Below are positions 1-8,650 of a stretch of DNA of 46,175 nt, one piece after another. Where the stretch lies: the NCBI GenBank assembly GCA_023417635.1, contig JAEZFF010000120.1, positions 1 through 46,175 on the forward strand. The letters run 5' to 3'. Below the pieces are notes generated by a model. It searched no databases. It was not told the origin of the DNA and worked only from the letters and a program-made list of their open reading frames with translations. The stretch's first letter is position 1. Each line of letters starts with the position of its first letter. The position numbers and the translations under genes were made by a program. Source of the stretch: Bacillota bacterium. Its GTDB lineage: Bacteria > Bacillota > Clostridia > Oscillospirales > Acutalibacteraceae.

Positions 1-1049
1 GCCTGGAGGGACGCGCCAATCGCAACGCACTCGTCCGGGTTAATGCCCTTAAACGGCTCTTTTCCAGAAAGCTTCTGAACGGCTTCCTGCACTGCCGGCA
101 TACGGGAAGAACCGCCGACCATGAGGACTTTGCTGATGTCGTTGAACGTAAGGCCTGCGTCGGAAAGGGCCTGCTTAACCGGGCCGACCGTTCTTTCTAC
201 AAGGTCTGCCGTCAGTTCTTCAAACTTCGCACGGGTCAAGGTCATGTCAAGGTGTTTCGGGCCCGCTGCGTCTGCTGTAATGAACGGCAGGTTAATCTGG
301 GAAGAAGTCATGCTGGAAAGTTCAATCTTTGCTTTTTCAGCTGCTTCCTTCAGGCGCTGCATCGCCATCTTGTCGCCGGAAAGGTCAATACCGTTTGCTT
401 TTTTGAAGTCGTCAACCATCCAGTTCATCACGCGCTGGTCGAAGTCGTCGCCGCCGAGGTGTGTGTCACCTGCTGTAGCAAGAACTTCCTGCACACCGTC
501 GCCCATCTCAATAATGGAAACATCGAATGTGCCGCCGCCCAAGTCGTAAACAATAATTTTCTGCTCGCCGCCCTTGTCAATTCCATAGGAAAGCGCTGCG
601 GCCGTCGGTTCGTTGATAATGCGCTTCACGTCAAGGCCAGCGATTTTGCCTGCGTCTTTTGTTGCCTGACGCTGGCTGTCGCTGAAGTAGGCCGGAACAG
701 TAATAACGGCAGAATTTACCGTCTCGCCGAGGTAAGCTTCTGCATCCGTTTTCAGCTTTTGCAGGATCATTGCAGAAATTTCCTGCGGGGTAAAGTTCTT
801 GTCATCAATCTTTACTTTATAGTCCGTTCCCATTTGCCTCTTAATGGAAGAAATGGTGCGCTCCGGGTTCGTAATTGCCTGGCGTTTTGCCACCTGGCCG
901 ACCATGCGCTCGCCGGTCTTGGAAAATGCAACAACAGACGGCGTTGTGCGTGCGCCTTCCGAGTTAGGAATAACAACAGGCTTACCGCCTTCAATAACCG
1001 CTACACATGAGTTTGTTGTACCAAGGTCAATACCAATTGTCTTTGACAT
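1..1049 (-). CDS. dnaK: DnaK (Hsp70) chaperone, N-terminal part only
   Basis: ATP-dependent Hsp70 chaperone that binds exposed hydrophobic stretches of unfolded proteins, working with GrpE and DnaJ in the cytoplasm. About 349 residues are visible; the rest lies beyond the left edge. The protein opens with MSKTIGIDLGTTNS, the Hsp70 phosphate-1 motif. Further in are the DLGGGTFDVS phosphate-2 motif and the VGGSSRMP adenosine motif, so the whole ATPase domain is present and the substrate-binding domain is cut off. The ATG is preceded by GGAGG at suitable spacing. It is the third gene after hrcA and grpE, 92 bases downstream of grpE, and should be controlled by the CIRCE upstream of hrcA. The identity is beyond reasonable doubt. 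Confidence 0.97.
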   Translation of the reverse strand, partial: MSKTIGIDLGTTNSCVAVIEGGKPVVIPNSEGARTTPSVVAFSKTGERMVGQVAKRQAITNPERTISSIKRQMGTDYKVKIDDKNFTPQEISAMILQKLKTDAEAYLGETVNSAVITVPAYFSDSQRQATKDAGKIAGLDVKRIINEPTAAALSYGIDKGGEQKIIVYDLGGGTFDVSIIEMGDGVQEVLATAGDTHLGGDDFDQRVMNWMVDDFKKANGIDLSGDKMAMQRLKEAAEKAKIELSSMTSSQINLPFITADAAGPKHLDMTLTRAKFEELTADLVERTVGPVKQALSDAGLTFNDISKVLMVGGSSRMPAVQEAVQKLSGKEPFKGINPDECVAIGASLQ

Positions 1050-1141
1050 ATTTACTGCCTCCAATGATTCTCGAAGTTTATTTTTAAAGATAATGTATAA
1101 AAACGGACCCGCAAAACGGGTTGCCGCCAATTTGTGGGGTT

Positions 1142-1780
1142 TTAGTTTGCGACCTGCACCATTGCGTGCCGTACGACTTTGCCGTCTATGGTGTAACCTT
1201 TTTGAAAGACTTTCGCGATGACGTTTTCGCCAAGGGACTCGTCGTCGATGTGAGAGACGGCACTGTGCAGGGTTGGGTCAAACGGCTCGCCTTCCTTGCC
1301 CATCTCCGCCACATTCAGCTTTTTCAGCGCTGCCTGCATTTGCTTCTGCGTCATCTCGACGCCTTTGCGCAGGTCTTCGGCGGAACAGTCTTTTTGCTCC
1401 AGCGCACGCTCCAGGTTATCAGCTACACTCAGTATTTCTTTTACAGCATCCGCTGTGGCGTCGGCGTAAAGCGCCTGTTTTTCGCGCTCGGTGCGTTTGC
1501 GGAAGTTATCATACTCGGCGGCGGTGCGCAGGAACGCGTCTTTTTGCTGCGCGAGGGTATCTGTGGTTTCTTTCAGCTTCTTTTTTGTTTCTTCCAGCTC
1601 TTTGTTCAGTTCCTCGGAAGATCCCTTTGCGTCGGCTTGCGCCTTTGCTTCCGGGTTGGCGGCTTTCTCTCCGGCTTCGGCTTTTCCTTCGGTTTTTGCT
1701 GCAGATACAGCTTCCGCCTTATCTGGCTGCTGTTTGGGGTTCTTTTCTTTTCTGCCGGTTTTCTCTTTTTCTTGCTTCAA
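1142..1780 (-). CDS. grpE: GrpE nucleotide exchange factor
   Basis: Co-chaperone that releases ADP from DnaK so that the chaperone cycle can restart. It is a 212-residue protein. The first 70 residues are low-complexity Lys/Glu/Ala-rich, followed by a coiled coil (about residues 60-110) containing AAEYDNFRKRTEREK, a GrpE hallmark. A C-terminal beta domain includes FDPTLHSAVSH and ends KGYTIDGKVVRHAMVQVAN. The start is TTG, with GGGGG seven bases upstream. It lies 16 bases after hrcA and 92 bases before dnaK in one operon. The acidic, Ala-rich N-terminal extension is typical of clostridial GrpE. Confidence 0.96.
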   Translation of the reverse strand: MKQEKEKTGRKEKNPKQQPDKAEAVSAAKTEGKAEAGEKAANPEAKAQADAKGSSEELNKELEETKKKLKETTDTLAQQKDAFLRTAAEYDNFRKRTEREKQALYADATADAVKEILSVADNLERALEQKDCSAEDLRKGVEMTQKQMQAALKKLNVAEMGKEGEPFDPTLHSAVSHIDDESLGENVIAKVFQKGYTIDGKVVRHAMVQVAN

Positions 1781-1796
1781 GGGAAATCCCCCTTTC

Positions 1797-2828
1797 TTAT
1801 TCTAAATCCATCAGCTCCGTCAGCATACGGCCGACGGAGTCGGAAAGGTACTCCATATTTGAAATGATTTTGCTGTAATCCATACGCATGGGGCCAACCA
1901 CGGCAATCGCGCCCGCGTCTTTTCCGCCAACCGCATACCGTGAAACGATCACGCTGGAATCCACCAATTCCGACCGGCCGCTTTCCCTCCCGATAAAAAC
2001 CTGCAGCGCGCTTCCGCGCCTGGAAAGGAGGCTGACCAGTTCCGCAGGGCAGGAAAGGAAATCAACAATGCGACGAATTTCTTCCTGCCCAAACTCTGGG
2101 TAACACAGCAGGTTTACTTCACCGTTCAGGCACACTTCCGAGTGAATGGATTCGCGCGCCGTATCGGCAACCGCCATCAGCGTGGAACTCATCATCATGG
2201 CCATGTCGCCCAGCGAAGCCGCCAAGGTCTGCATATACGCCGGTGTAACAGCCGTAACGGGAACCCCCGCCAGCTTGTCATTCAGCAGGCGGAAAAATAC
2301 ACGCAGAATCTCCGGCGTTAAGTCGAAGTCGCAGTGAAACACGCGGCTTTTCATGGTGCCTGCGGAGGTCATCAAAATGACCATTGCTGTGCGGCGGCTG
2401 GTCTGCACCAGCTGCACCGCACGGATAACTCCGCCTTCACCGCTTGGAGTAGTGGAAACCGCCGCATACTTTGTCATGGATGCAAGCACTTTGGCGACAC
2501 CATCCAGCAGCTTTTCGGGGTCATATGCCGCAGGCAGGATCATACTGTCGAGGTACTGGCGCTCCGTGCGCGAAATTGGGCGGCGCTTCATCAAAGAGTC
2601 GATGTAAACGCGGTAGCCTTTCTGCGAAGGCACACGCCCCGCCGACGTATGGGGCTGTACCAAAAGCCCCATGCGGCTCAGCTCGCTCATTTCGTTGCGC
2701 ACGGTAGCGGAGGAAACACGGAAGTCAAGGCTGTCGCAGAGCGTTTTTGAGCCAACCGGCTCACCAACGGCAATGTAAGACTCCACGACTGCCGCAAGAA
2801 TTTTTCTTTGGCGTTCACTCAGCTCCAA
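1797..2828 (-). CDS. hrcA: HrcA heat-inducible transcription repressor
   Basis: Repressor of the class I heat-shock genes; it binds CIRCE and depends on GroE for activity. The protein has 343 residues, normal for the family. The N-terminal winged helix (about residues 1-75) contains LSERQRKILAAVVESYI and later VSSATVRNEMSEL; the rest is the HrcA GAF-like and dimerisation region, including TSAGRVPSQKGYRVYID. The start is TTG with AAGGG upstream. It is the first gene of hrcA-grpE-dnaK, directly behind a CIRCE, so it represses its own operon. Confidence 0.96.
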   Translation of the reverse strand: MELSERQRKILAAVVESYIAVGEPVGSKTLCDSLDFRVSSATVRNEMSELSRMGLLVQPHTSAGRVPSQKGYRVYIDSLMKRRPISRTERQYLDSMILPAAYDPEKLLDGVAKVLASMTKYAAVSTTPSGEGGVIRAVQLVQTSRRTAMVILMTSAGTMKSRVFHCDFDLTPEILRVFFRLLNDKLAGVPVTAVTPAYMQTLAASLGDMAMMMSSTLMAVADTARESIHSEVCLNGEVNLLCYPEFGQEEIRRIVDFLSCPAELVSLLSRRGSALQVFIGRESGRSELVDSSVIVSRYAVGGKDAGAIAVVGPMRMDYSKIISNMEYLSDSVGRMLTELMDLE

Positions 2829-2855
2829 CCTGTTTCCCTTCTATCCTTTTTCGGA

Positions 2856-2882
2856 TTAGCACTCTTAGCTTTCGAGTGCTAA
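2856..2882 (-). promoter_or_regulatory. CIRCE operator (HrcA binding site)
   Basis: A perfect inverted repeat, TTAGCACTC, nine bases, GAGTGCTAA, matching the CIRCE consensus in both arms and in spacing. It sits just downstream of the hrcA promoter -10 box, in the 5' untranslated region, where HrcA would block transcription of hrcA-grpE-dnaK. Confidence 0.97.
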
Positions 2883-2893
2883 CTCTATTTATA

Positions 2894-2922
2894 AGAGTAT
2901 CATTACTTTGCCCTGTTGTCAA
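2894..2922 (-). promoter_or_regulatory. Sigma-A promoter of hrcA-grpE-dnaK
   Basis: On the minus strand, TTGACA (2917-2922), 17 bases, then TACTCT (2894-2899). The predicted start point falls at the CIRCE, which is the expected layout for this operon. Confidence 0.85.
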
Positions 2923-2980
2923 TATCTTATTTGTAAACTAATTATTAACCCGTGGCCTGTATGCAGTGGAAAGCACCAGG

Positions 2981-4090
2981 CTATCTCGCAAAAAGGATTT
3001 CCCCCGTTAAGTAATCGGAAAGTAAAAAGCCATGCGGCGTAAAATGGAAGCCGTTTTCGGTGCAGATCGTCAGCCCACGCGGTTCATACAGTTGGGCGGC
3101 CTTTTTCAGCCTTGCCGGAACTGGGAAGCCGAAGCGCGCACGGCAGGCACGATCCGTCAAACCGGCAGTAAGGCGCAGGCTCAGCATGGCAAATTCATCA
3201 AAGTCACCGCCCGCACCATCCTGCACCGGTTCATCACCGCGCAGAAAGCCCCGCAGGCTGCGTTCCCAGTGAAAGCGTTTCCCGCTCAGATAGGAATGTG
3301 CCGAAGGGCCAAGACCAAGGTATTCTTCCCCGTGCCAGTATTTTAAATTGTGCCGGCTTTCCCGGCCCGGCTTCGCGAAGTTGGAGATTTCGTACTGCCT
3401 GAGGCCGCGCTTTTCCAGTTCGCCGCAGGCAAAAAGATACAGCGCGGCGGTTTCGTCCTCACTTGGCAGATGAAGCTCCGCGCGGTTTTTCCAGTAGACC
3501 GTATGCGGTTCCAATGTAAGCAGGTAAGCCGAAAGGTGCGGAACGTCAAGCCCGGTGCAGAAATTGATGGAGTGCAGCAGGCTTTTTTCCGTCTGCCCCT
3601 GCACCGCCAACATCAGGTCGAGCGAAATGTTCTCAATTTCCGCCTTGCGCGCATCTTCCACCGCGCGGGCTGCATCTTCTGCCGTATGCTTCCGCCCCAG
3701 CAGGCGAAGTTCCTCTTGCTCTGCGGACTGCAAGCCAAAGGAAACGCGGTTCACGCCTGCCGCGGCAATTTCATGGAAAAACGCGGAAAGGTCGCCGTCG
3801 GGGTTCGCTTCCACAGTGATTTCCGCGTTTTCCAGGCCAAATGCCTTCCGTGCCGCTTCCGTAATATGCGCAATGCGTTCCCCACCCAGCAGGCTTGGCG
3901 TTCCCCCTCCAAAATAGAGCGTGTCCGCTTTGCGGCCGATACGCTCCGATTCGGAATATATTTTGTCTATAATACACTTCGTATATTCATCCATCGTGCT
4001 TTGCGCGGCACACATTGAGAAAAAGTCACAGTATGGGCATTTGCTGCTGCAAAACGGAACATGGATATACAATCCTATCAAATTCGGCAT
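2981..4090 (-). CDS. hemW: HemW-type radical SAM protein (heme chaperone)
   Basis: HemW is a radical SAM protein related to HemN that binds heme and is thought to insert it into target proteins; it is often misannotated as coproporphyrinogen oxidase. The N-terminus reads PNLIGLYIHVPFCSSKCPYC. The CxxxCxxC iron-sulfur motif is present, but the extra cysteine that follows it in true HemN is not (the next residues are DFF), which favours HemW. YFGGGTPS, the SAM-contacting glycine motif, is also seen. An in-frame ATG lies two codons upstream and overlaps the previous gene as ATGA; I chose the inner ATG because AAAGG sits six bases from it. Length 369 residues is normal. Confidence 0.9.
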   Translation of the reverse strand: MPNLIGLYIHVPFCSSKCPYCDFFSMCAAQSTMDEYTKCIIDKIYSESERIGRKADTLYFGGGTPSLLGGERIAHITEAARKAFGLENAEITVEANPDGDLSAFFHEIAAAGVNRVSFGLQSAEQEELRLLGRKHTAEDAARAVEDARKAEIENISLDLMLAVQGQTEKSLLHSINFCTGLDVPHLSAYLLTLEPHTVYWKNRAELHLPSEDETAALYLFACGELEKRGLRQYEISNFAKPGRESRHNLKYWHGEEYLGLGPSAHSYLSGKRFHWERSLRGFLRGDEPVQDGAGGDFDEFAMLSLRLTAGLTDRACRARFGFPVPARLKKAAQLYEPRGLTICTENGFHFTPHGFLLSDYLTGEILFAR

Positions 4091-4092
4091 AT

Positions 4093-5175
4093 TCATCCTT
4101 TCTCAGGCCGCCGCATGCAGAAGAGGAACCGCAAAGGCGGGATTCGGCGGAAAATACCATAAGCCGCAAACGTTCCTGCCACGGAAATCAGAACAATCAG
4201 AAAATACTGGGCCGCCGGAACCGGGCACAGCTTCACGACATAATACGCCGTTGCGACCAGAATGCTCTGGTGCAGAATATAAATTGGGAACGATCCCTGC
4301 GCAAGATATGCCGTCCCTTTTGTGCGGAAATTGAAATATTTCTTTGCCATGCCGAGAAATGCAAGGATGCTCTCCCACGCAATAAACCGCTGGTAGATAT
4401 CTGCTCCGAGGCCGCGGGACATGGACGGGAAATTATAATAAATAAAAATCAGCGACGCATTTAGCAGGACTGCGACGATAAAAAGCGGCCAACGGCTTTT
4501 TTCAAGCCGGGCAATCACCTCGTCATTGCTTAGGAAGAAGAAGCCCAGCAGGAAAAGCGTGAAATCTTCGCCGAGGCTCTTGCCGCCGAAGTTGAGGACC
4601 AAGGCCATCAGACTGGTGACAACGAAAAAAGGCAGGAGCATCGGAATCCGGATTTTCCCCGCGTCGATTTTGCGGCCGGACTTGCGATACCACATCATAA
4701 TCGGCAGTGCGACGAGCGAAATAACAAACAGAAAAAGGATAAACCAGAGCTGCCCCGGTGTGAATCCCCCGGTGTAGCCTGTTAAATCGGTTTTCTTCGT
4801 AAAATATAATACATATTGTTGAAAATAACTTCTTGTATATCCGTTGTGAAACCGCTCCGCAAAATAAGTTTGAGCCGGAACCAACAGCAGAATGCCGGAA
4901 ACGAGCGGCACAAACAACTTGCGGAAGCGTTCCTTCACAAACTGCTTCGGCGTACGCTTTTCCAGCGCATAACCGGCGCTGATGCCTGCCAAGACAAACA
5001 AAAGCGGCATAAACCACGAGTAAGTTGCCCATGTAAACGAACTGATTGCCGCAACTGGCTTCGACACGATATACCAGTTTTCGCCGTAATCATTGAATAT
5101 CATCGCCGCGTGGAACGGGAACAAAAGCAAAATCGACAACCACCGAAGGTTATCGATATAATTTTTTCTCTCCAT
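4093..5175 (-). CDS. Acyltransferase-3 family membrane protein
   Basis: A polytopic membrane protein of 360 residues with about ten predicted hydrophobic segments. It opens with YIDNLRWLSILLLFPFHAAM. The family (acyltransferase 3; OafA, YrhL, MdoC-like) typically begins with an aspartate/arginine pair and a membrane-embedded histidine of this kind, and transfers acyl groups, usually O-acetyl, to surface sugars or glycans. The overall look is closest to the MdoC/OpgC-like branch. The actual substrate cannot be read from the sequence. Its stop overlaps the upstream ATG of hemW, so the two are probably co-transcribed, although no functional link is obvious. Confidence 0.8.
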   Translation of the reverse strand: MERKNYIDNLRWLSILLLFPFHAAMIFNDYGENWYIVSKPVAAISSFTWATYSWFMPLLFVLAGISAGYALEKRTPKQFVKERFRKLFVPLVSGILLLVPAQTYFAERFHNGYTRSYFQQYVLYFTKKTDLTGYTGGFTPGQLWFILFLFVISLVALPIMMWYRKSGRKIDAGKIRIPMLLPFFVVTSLMALVLNFGGKSLGEDFTLFLLGFFFLSNDEVIARLEKSRWPLFIVAVLLNASLIFIYYNFPSMSRGLGADIYQRFIAWESILAFLGMAKKYFNFRTKGTAYLAQGSFPIYILHQSILVATAYYVVKLCPVPAAQYFLIVLISVAGTFAAYGIFRRIPPLRFLFCMRRPEKG

Positions 5176-5329
5176 TTTTTCTCACTTCAACCATTTTTCT
5201 TTAGCACCCAGCCCCATTATTTGCTCTGAGTTTCTCTTTCGGGAGCATTACCAAGCGTTCCCGCCAAACTCAGTTTCAATTTATAATTTTATCGAAGGGC
5301 GGGGCGTGCGCGCAACCTAAGGCTGCCGC

Positions 5330-7138
5330 CTATTCATCAAGCTTCAGCACGCTCATGAAAGCTTCCTGCGGAACTTCTACGCTTCCGAGTTTGCGCATCC
5401 GCTTTTTGCCCTCTTTCTGCTTTTCCAGCAGCTTCCTTTTCCGCGAGATGTCGCCGCCGTAGCATTTGGCAAGGACATCCTTGCGCAGGGCCTTAACCGT
5501 TTCGCGCGCAATAATGCGACCTCCCACACAGGCCTGAATCGGGATTTCGAAAAGCTGGCGGGGAATCTTCTCTTTCAGCTTCTCCACCATTTTGCGGGCG
5601 CGGGGGTAGGCTTTGTCGGAGTGAATAATAAAGGAAAGTGCATCCACTGTTTCGCCGTTCAGCATAATATCCAGCTTCACAAGGCTGCTCTTCCGGTAGC
5701 CGGTAAGCTGGTAGTCGAAAGAGGCATAGCCGCGCGTACGGCTCTTAAGCGCGTCGAAGAAATCGTAAATAATCTCGTTCAGCGGAAGCTCATAGTGAAT
5801 GTCCACACGGTCGGAGTCAATATAATCCATTGTGATGAAAGTACCGCGCCTATCCTGGCAAAGATCCATAATGGTGCCAACGTAATCTTTCGGCGAGTAG
5901 ATATGCGCGTCGGCAATCGGCTCGTCGGCCTCCGCAATTTTAGAGGGGTCAGGGTAGTTCGTCGGATTGTCGATTTCCAGCATGGAACCGTCCGTCATCT
6001 GCAGATGATACACAACGCTCGGCGCGGTGGTAATAAGGTCGAGGTCATACTCGCGCTCCAAGCGTTCCTGCACCACTTCCATGTGCAGCAGGCCAAGGAA
6101 GCCGCAGCGGAAGCCAAAGCCCAAGGCTGCCGACGTTTCCGGCTCGTAGCTCAGGGCGGCATCGTTCAGTTGCAGTTTTTCCAGCGCGTCGCGCAAGTCG
6201 GGATATTTTGCGCCGTCTGCTGGGTAAACGCCGCAGAAAACCATTGGCTGCGCCGGGCGGTAACCGGGCAGCGGCTCTTTTGCCGGGTTGTCGGCGAGGG
6301 TGACGGTGTCGCCTACGCGCGCTTCACGCACCGCTTTAATGGAAGCAGAAAACACCCCGACTTCGCCGGCTTTCAGGCTCTCGGTTGGCATAAAGTCTTT
6401 TGCGCGCATAAAGCCGCAGTCTACAACGGAAAATTCGCCGCCCGCAGACATCATGCGAATTATATCACCCGGCTTCAGGGTTCCGTCGAACACGCGGACG
6501 TGCGCGACAGCGCCTTTGTAGGAATCGTAATAAGAGTCAAAAATCAGCGCTTTCAGCGGTGCGTTTTCATTGCCCTTCGGCGGCGGGACATTCTTTACTA
6601 TCTGTTCCATGACCTGGTCGACGTTCGTACCCATTTTGGCAGAAATACACGGCGCTTCGCCGGCCGGTATGCCAATCACGTCTTCAATCTCTTTGCGGAC
6701 TTTTTCCGGCTGGGCACTCGGCAGGTCAATTTTATTGATGACGGGCAAAATCTCCAGCCCAGCATCAACAGCCAGGTAGGTGTTGGCCAAAGTCTGCGCT
6801 TCTATGCCCTGCGTGGCGTCCACAACCAGGATGGCCCCTTCACAGGCGGCGAGGGAACGCGAAACCTCATAGTTAAAGTCAACGTGACCGGGCGTGTCAA
6901 TCAGGTTAAAAATGTAGTCTTGTCCATCTTTGGCATGGTAAAGAAGCGTTACGGCATGCGCCTTGATGGTAATGCCGCGCTCCCGCTCCAAATCCATATC
7001 GTCAAGAATCTGGTCTTCCATCTCGCGCTGAGGGACGGAATCGGTCAGTTCCAGAATCCGGTCTGCCAGCGTGCTCTTGCCGTGGTCGATATGTGCAATA
7101 ATACAAAAATTACGTATGTTTTCACGGGGTATCTCCAA
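5330..7138 (-). CDS. lepA: Elongation factor 4 (LepA) GTPase
   Basis: Translational GTPase that acts on ribosomes and is implicated in back-translocation or initiation quality. The P-loop AHIDHGKST lies near residues 15-23, DTPGHVDF at 81-88 and NKID at 135-138. The distinctive LepA C-terminus is present (ISRKRKLLEKQKEGKKRM). I start at the third codon of the long frame, a TTG with AGGTG seven bases upstream, giving 602 residues and the N-terminus MEIPRENIRNFCIIAHIDHG, which fits family members. It precedes hemW and follows the spore genes, a neighbourhood common in Clostridia. Confidence 0.97.
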   Translation of the reverse strand: MEIPRENIRNFCIIAHIDHGKSTLADRILELTDSVPQREMEDQILDDMDLERERGITIKAHAVTLLYHAKDGQDYIFNLIDTPGHVDFNYEVSRSLAACEGAILVVDATQGIEAQTLANTYLAVDAGLEILPVINKIDLPSAQPEKVRKEIEDVIGIPAGEAPCISAKMGTNVDQVMEQIVKNVPPPKGNENAPLKALIFDSYYDSYKGAVAHVRVFDGTLKPGDIIRMMSAGGEFSVVDCGFMRAKDFMPTESLKAGEVGVFSASIKAVREARVGDTVTLADNPAKEPLPGYRPAQPMVFCGVYPADGAKYPDLRDALEKLQLNDAALSYEPETSAALGFGFRCGFLGLLHMEVVQERLEREYDLDLITTAPSVVYHLQMTDGSMLEIDNPTNYPDPSKIAEADEPIADAHIYSPKDYVGTIMDLCQDRRGTFITMDYIDSDRVDIHYELPLNEIIYDFFDALKSRTRGYASFDYQLTGYRKSSLVKLDIMLNGETVDALSFIIHSDKAYPRARKMVEKLKEKIPRQLFEIPIQACVGGRIIARETVKALRKDVLAKCYGGDISRKRKLLEKQKEGKKRMRKLGSVEVPQEAFMSVLKLDE

Positions 7139-7247
7139 AAACAAACACCTGCTTTCGGCCTTTTGAAAAAGGCCCTTTCAAATGAAGCTTAAAACAAACT
7201 GAACTATAGAAATTTTTGCAGGCTTTTTCTACCTTCGCCTGTTTAAG

Positions 7248-7283
7248 AAAAAAGCCGCAGTCCTTCTTCAGGTTTTCTGCGGC
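7248..7283 (-). terminator. Intrinsic terminator after the DUF3592-like gene
   Basis: On the minus strand, a GCCGCAG/CTGCGGC stem (7254-7260 with 7277-7283) is followed by six T residues. It sits 20 bases beyond the stop of the 7306-7593 gene and would insulate lepA from it. Confidence 0.75.
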
Positions 7284-7305
7284 AGTTTTGCGAGCCTTGA
7301 GAAAA

Positions 7306-7593
7306 TTACAGCTGTACGGCATATTTGTGCGGGTTGTCCGGGTCATAATAAACGGTTATATTATCGTTTATTTCCGGGCTTACATTTGCTGCACTAAGAT
7401 ACCGCCTGCCGAAATATTTTTTGCCCTGTACGGAGTAGCAGAATGAAACTACATGCGGATGGGCGCTTTCCGCATTGTTCACACGAAGCGCGGTTTTGTT
7501 TACTGTGAGCCACCACCCTGTTTTCACAGACGTGACTCTGCCCGCTGTTTTTCTGCCCTGCGCAAAAATTTTATCTGTGTTGATACCGAACAT
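7306..7593 (-). CDS. Small protein resembling the DUF3592 family
   Basis: A 95-residue protein of unknown function. The pattern GRVTSVKTGWWLTV, then HVVSFCYSVQGKKYFGRRYL, then ITVYYDPDNPHKYAV resembles the beta-rich DUF3592 module, which ends in a V.YDP.NP motif. I chose the ATG at 7593 because AGGGG stands eight bases upstream. A longer frame opens at a TTG at 7653, immediately after the stop of the preceding gene, and would add a weakly hydrophobic stretch resembling the usual membrane segment of the family. Either start is possible. It lies in the run of small exported proteins between spoIIP and lepA. Confidence 0.6.
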   Translation of the reverse strand: MFGINTDKIFAQGRKTAGRVTSVKTGWWLTVNKTALRVNNAESAHPHVVSFCYSVQGKKYFGRRYLSAANVSPEINDNITVYYDPDNPHKYAVQL

Positions 7594-7653
7594 TCCTGTA
7601 ACCCCTATAAATGCTCCTTCAAGAAAAGCAGCCAAAGCTTTACAGGTTTCCAA

Positions 7654-8274
7654 TCAATAGCGTTTGAGTCCGCGGTAATATTTATCGCTTAAAAGGCGTT
7701 TTCCATGTTTCTTCTTGGAACGGTGGTAACGGCTGCGGCCCGGCCTGTGCGGCGGACGCCGGTTGCTCAGAATCACAATCAGGATAACCAGGATGCCAAG
7801 GCCAATGCACACCCATGCCAGGATGCCGATTTTGTTCAGCTGGTGCGAATAGGAATTGTCTGCCACAGACGCCAAAGGGTCCGCTTCGGAAACACTGTCC
7901 ACTCCCGGCAGGGAAATCGTGCTGGACTCCGACGAAGCGACAGAAGAAGAACTTGCCACTCTGCTGGAAGAAAAGTCGTCCGTAACTGTGGTGACTGTTC
8001 TGCGGCTCTGGTAAGAGCTTGCCGGTCGGGAAGCCACCGGCTTGGCAGAAGAAGGCTTTGGCTTTGAAGAAACCGTGATCGGTTTTGAAGAAGATGATTT
8101 TGAAGAAGCAGCAGAAGAACTGCTCAATTTGGAAGAAGCCGGAGGATTTTTAGACGAAGAATTTTGGGCCGATGGGGTTCCTTCCGCAAAGGCATTAATT
8201 GGTCTGCTGGGTAAAAAGAGAAACAGAAAAAGAGCCACAAAAAAGGTGCACAGCAGTTTTTTCCGTTCGTTCAT
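7654..8274 (-). CDS. Secreted serine-rich protein with C-terminal membrane anchor, unknown function
   Basis: A 206-residue protein not assigned to a family. It has a clear signal peptide (residues about 5-30: basic start, then LLCTFFVALFLFLFLPS). A long Ser/Lys/Pro-rich low-complexity region runs to about residue 125. A membrane segment follows near residue 140 (IGILAWVCIGLGILVILIVI), and then a very basic tail (RRPPHRPGRSRYHRSKKKHG). The layout suggests an extracellular spacer tethered to the membrane. The start is the second of two adjacent ATGs, six bases from GGAGG. The serine spacer is unusual for cytoplasmic neighbours but agrees with a cell-wall or forespore-septum location near spoIIP; that role is inference. 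Confidence 0.65.
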   Translation of the reverse strand: MNERKKLLCTFFVALFLFLFLPSRPINAFAEGTPSAQNSSSKNPPASSKLSSSSAASSKSSSSKPITVSSKPKPSSAKPVASRPASSYQSRRTVTTVTDDFSSSRVASSSSVASSESSTISLPGVDSVSEADPLASVADNSYSHQLNKIGILAWVCIGLGILVILIVILSNRRPPHRPGRSRYHRSKKKHGKRLLSDKYYRGLKRY

Positions 8275-8338
8275 CATAATCCTCCGTTAGATAGCCGGCC
8301 TGACCTGGTAAAATGTATACCAATCCATTCTCATACTG

Positions 8339-8620
8339 CTATCTCGGCATATAAGCCGTAAATCCGGCAGAAAGCGGCAGCAAACCGCCGGATTGTGTAA
8401 TTTCGTTTTCTTTCAGAGTAATTATATCAATATTCAGCTTCCAATGCAAGGTTAAGTCCGGATTTTTGCCCGTCATTTCGTAAAGGAAAGTCTTATTGTC
8501 ACCAAACCCAATCCTTCGGCACTGAAAGTCCACAACCGCCAGCCCCCACAGCAGAGCCAGCAGCAACAGCGTACAGAAGAACGAAGTAAAGAAAGCACGG
8601 TGGCTCCGCTTGTTTTTCAT
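8339..8620 (-). CDS. Small membrane-anchored protein, unknown function
   Basis: A 93-residue protein I do not recognise. One N-terminal membrane segment (about residues 10-30, FFTSFFCTLLLLALLWGLAV) follows a basic start and would leave about 60 residues outside the cell or in the intermembrane space of the sporulating cell. It is 30 bases downstream of spoIIP on the same strand, so probably co-transcribed with it. The ribosome site is weak, and the reading rests on length, the membrane segment and position. Confidence 0.5.
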   Translation of the reverse strand: MKNKRSHRAFFTSFFCTLLLLALLWGLAVVDFQCRRIGFGDNKTFLYEMTGKNPDLTLHWKLNIDIITLKENEITQSGGLLPLSAGFTAYMPR

Positions 8621-8650
8621 CCGTTCATTTCACTTCCTTTTCCGGGCGTT

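Noticed and set aside
252..1010. Long plus-strand open frame opposite dnaK
   Set aside because: It is the antisense shadow of dnaK, with no ribosome site and a cysteine/arginine-rich composition.
2931..2963. BirA-type box between hemW and hrcA
   Set aside because: TTGTAAACT matches the left arm, but no right arm is present at the 14-base spacing.
5621..7192. 523-codon plus-strand frame opposite lepA
   Set aside because: Antisense shadow of a conserved gene; no family features.
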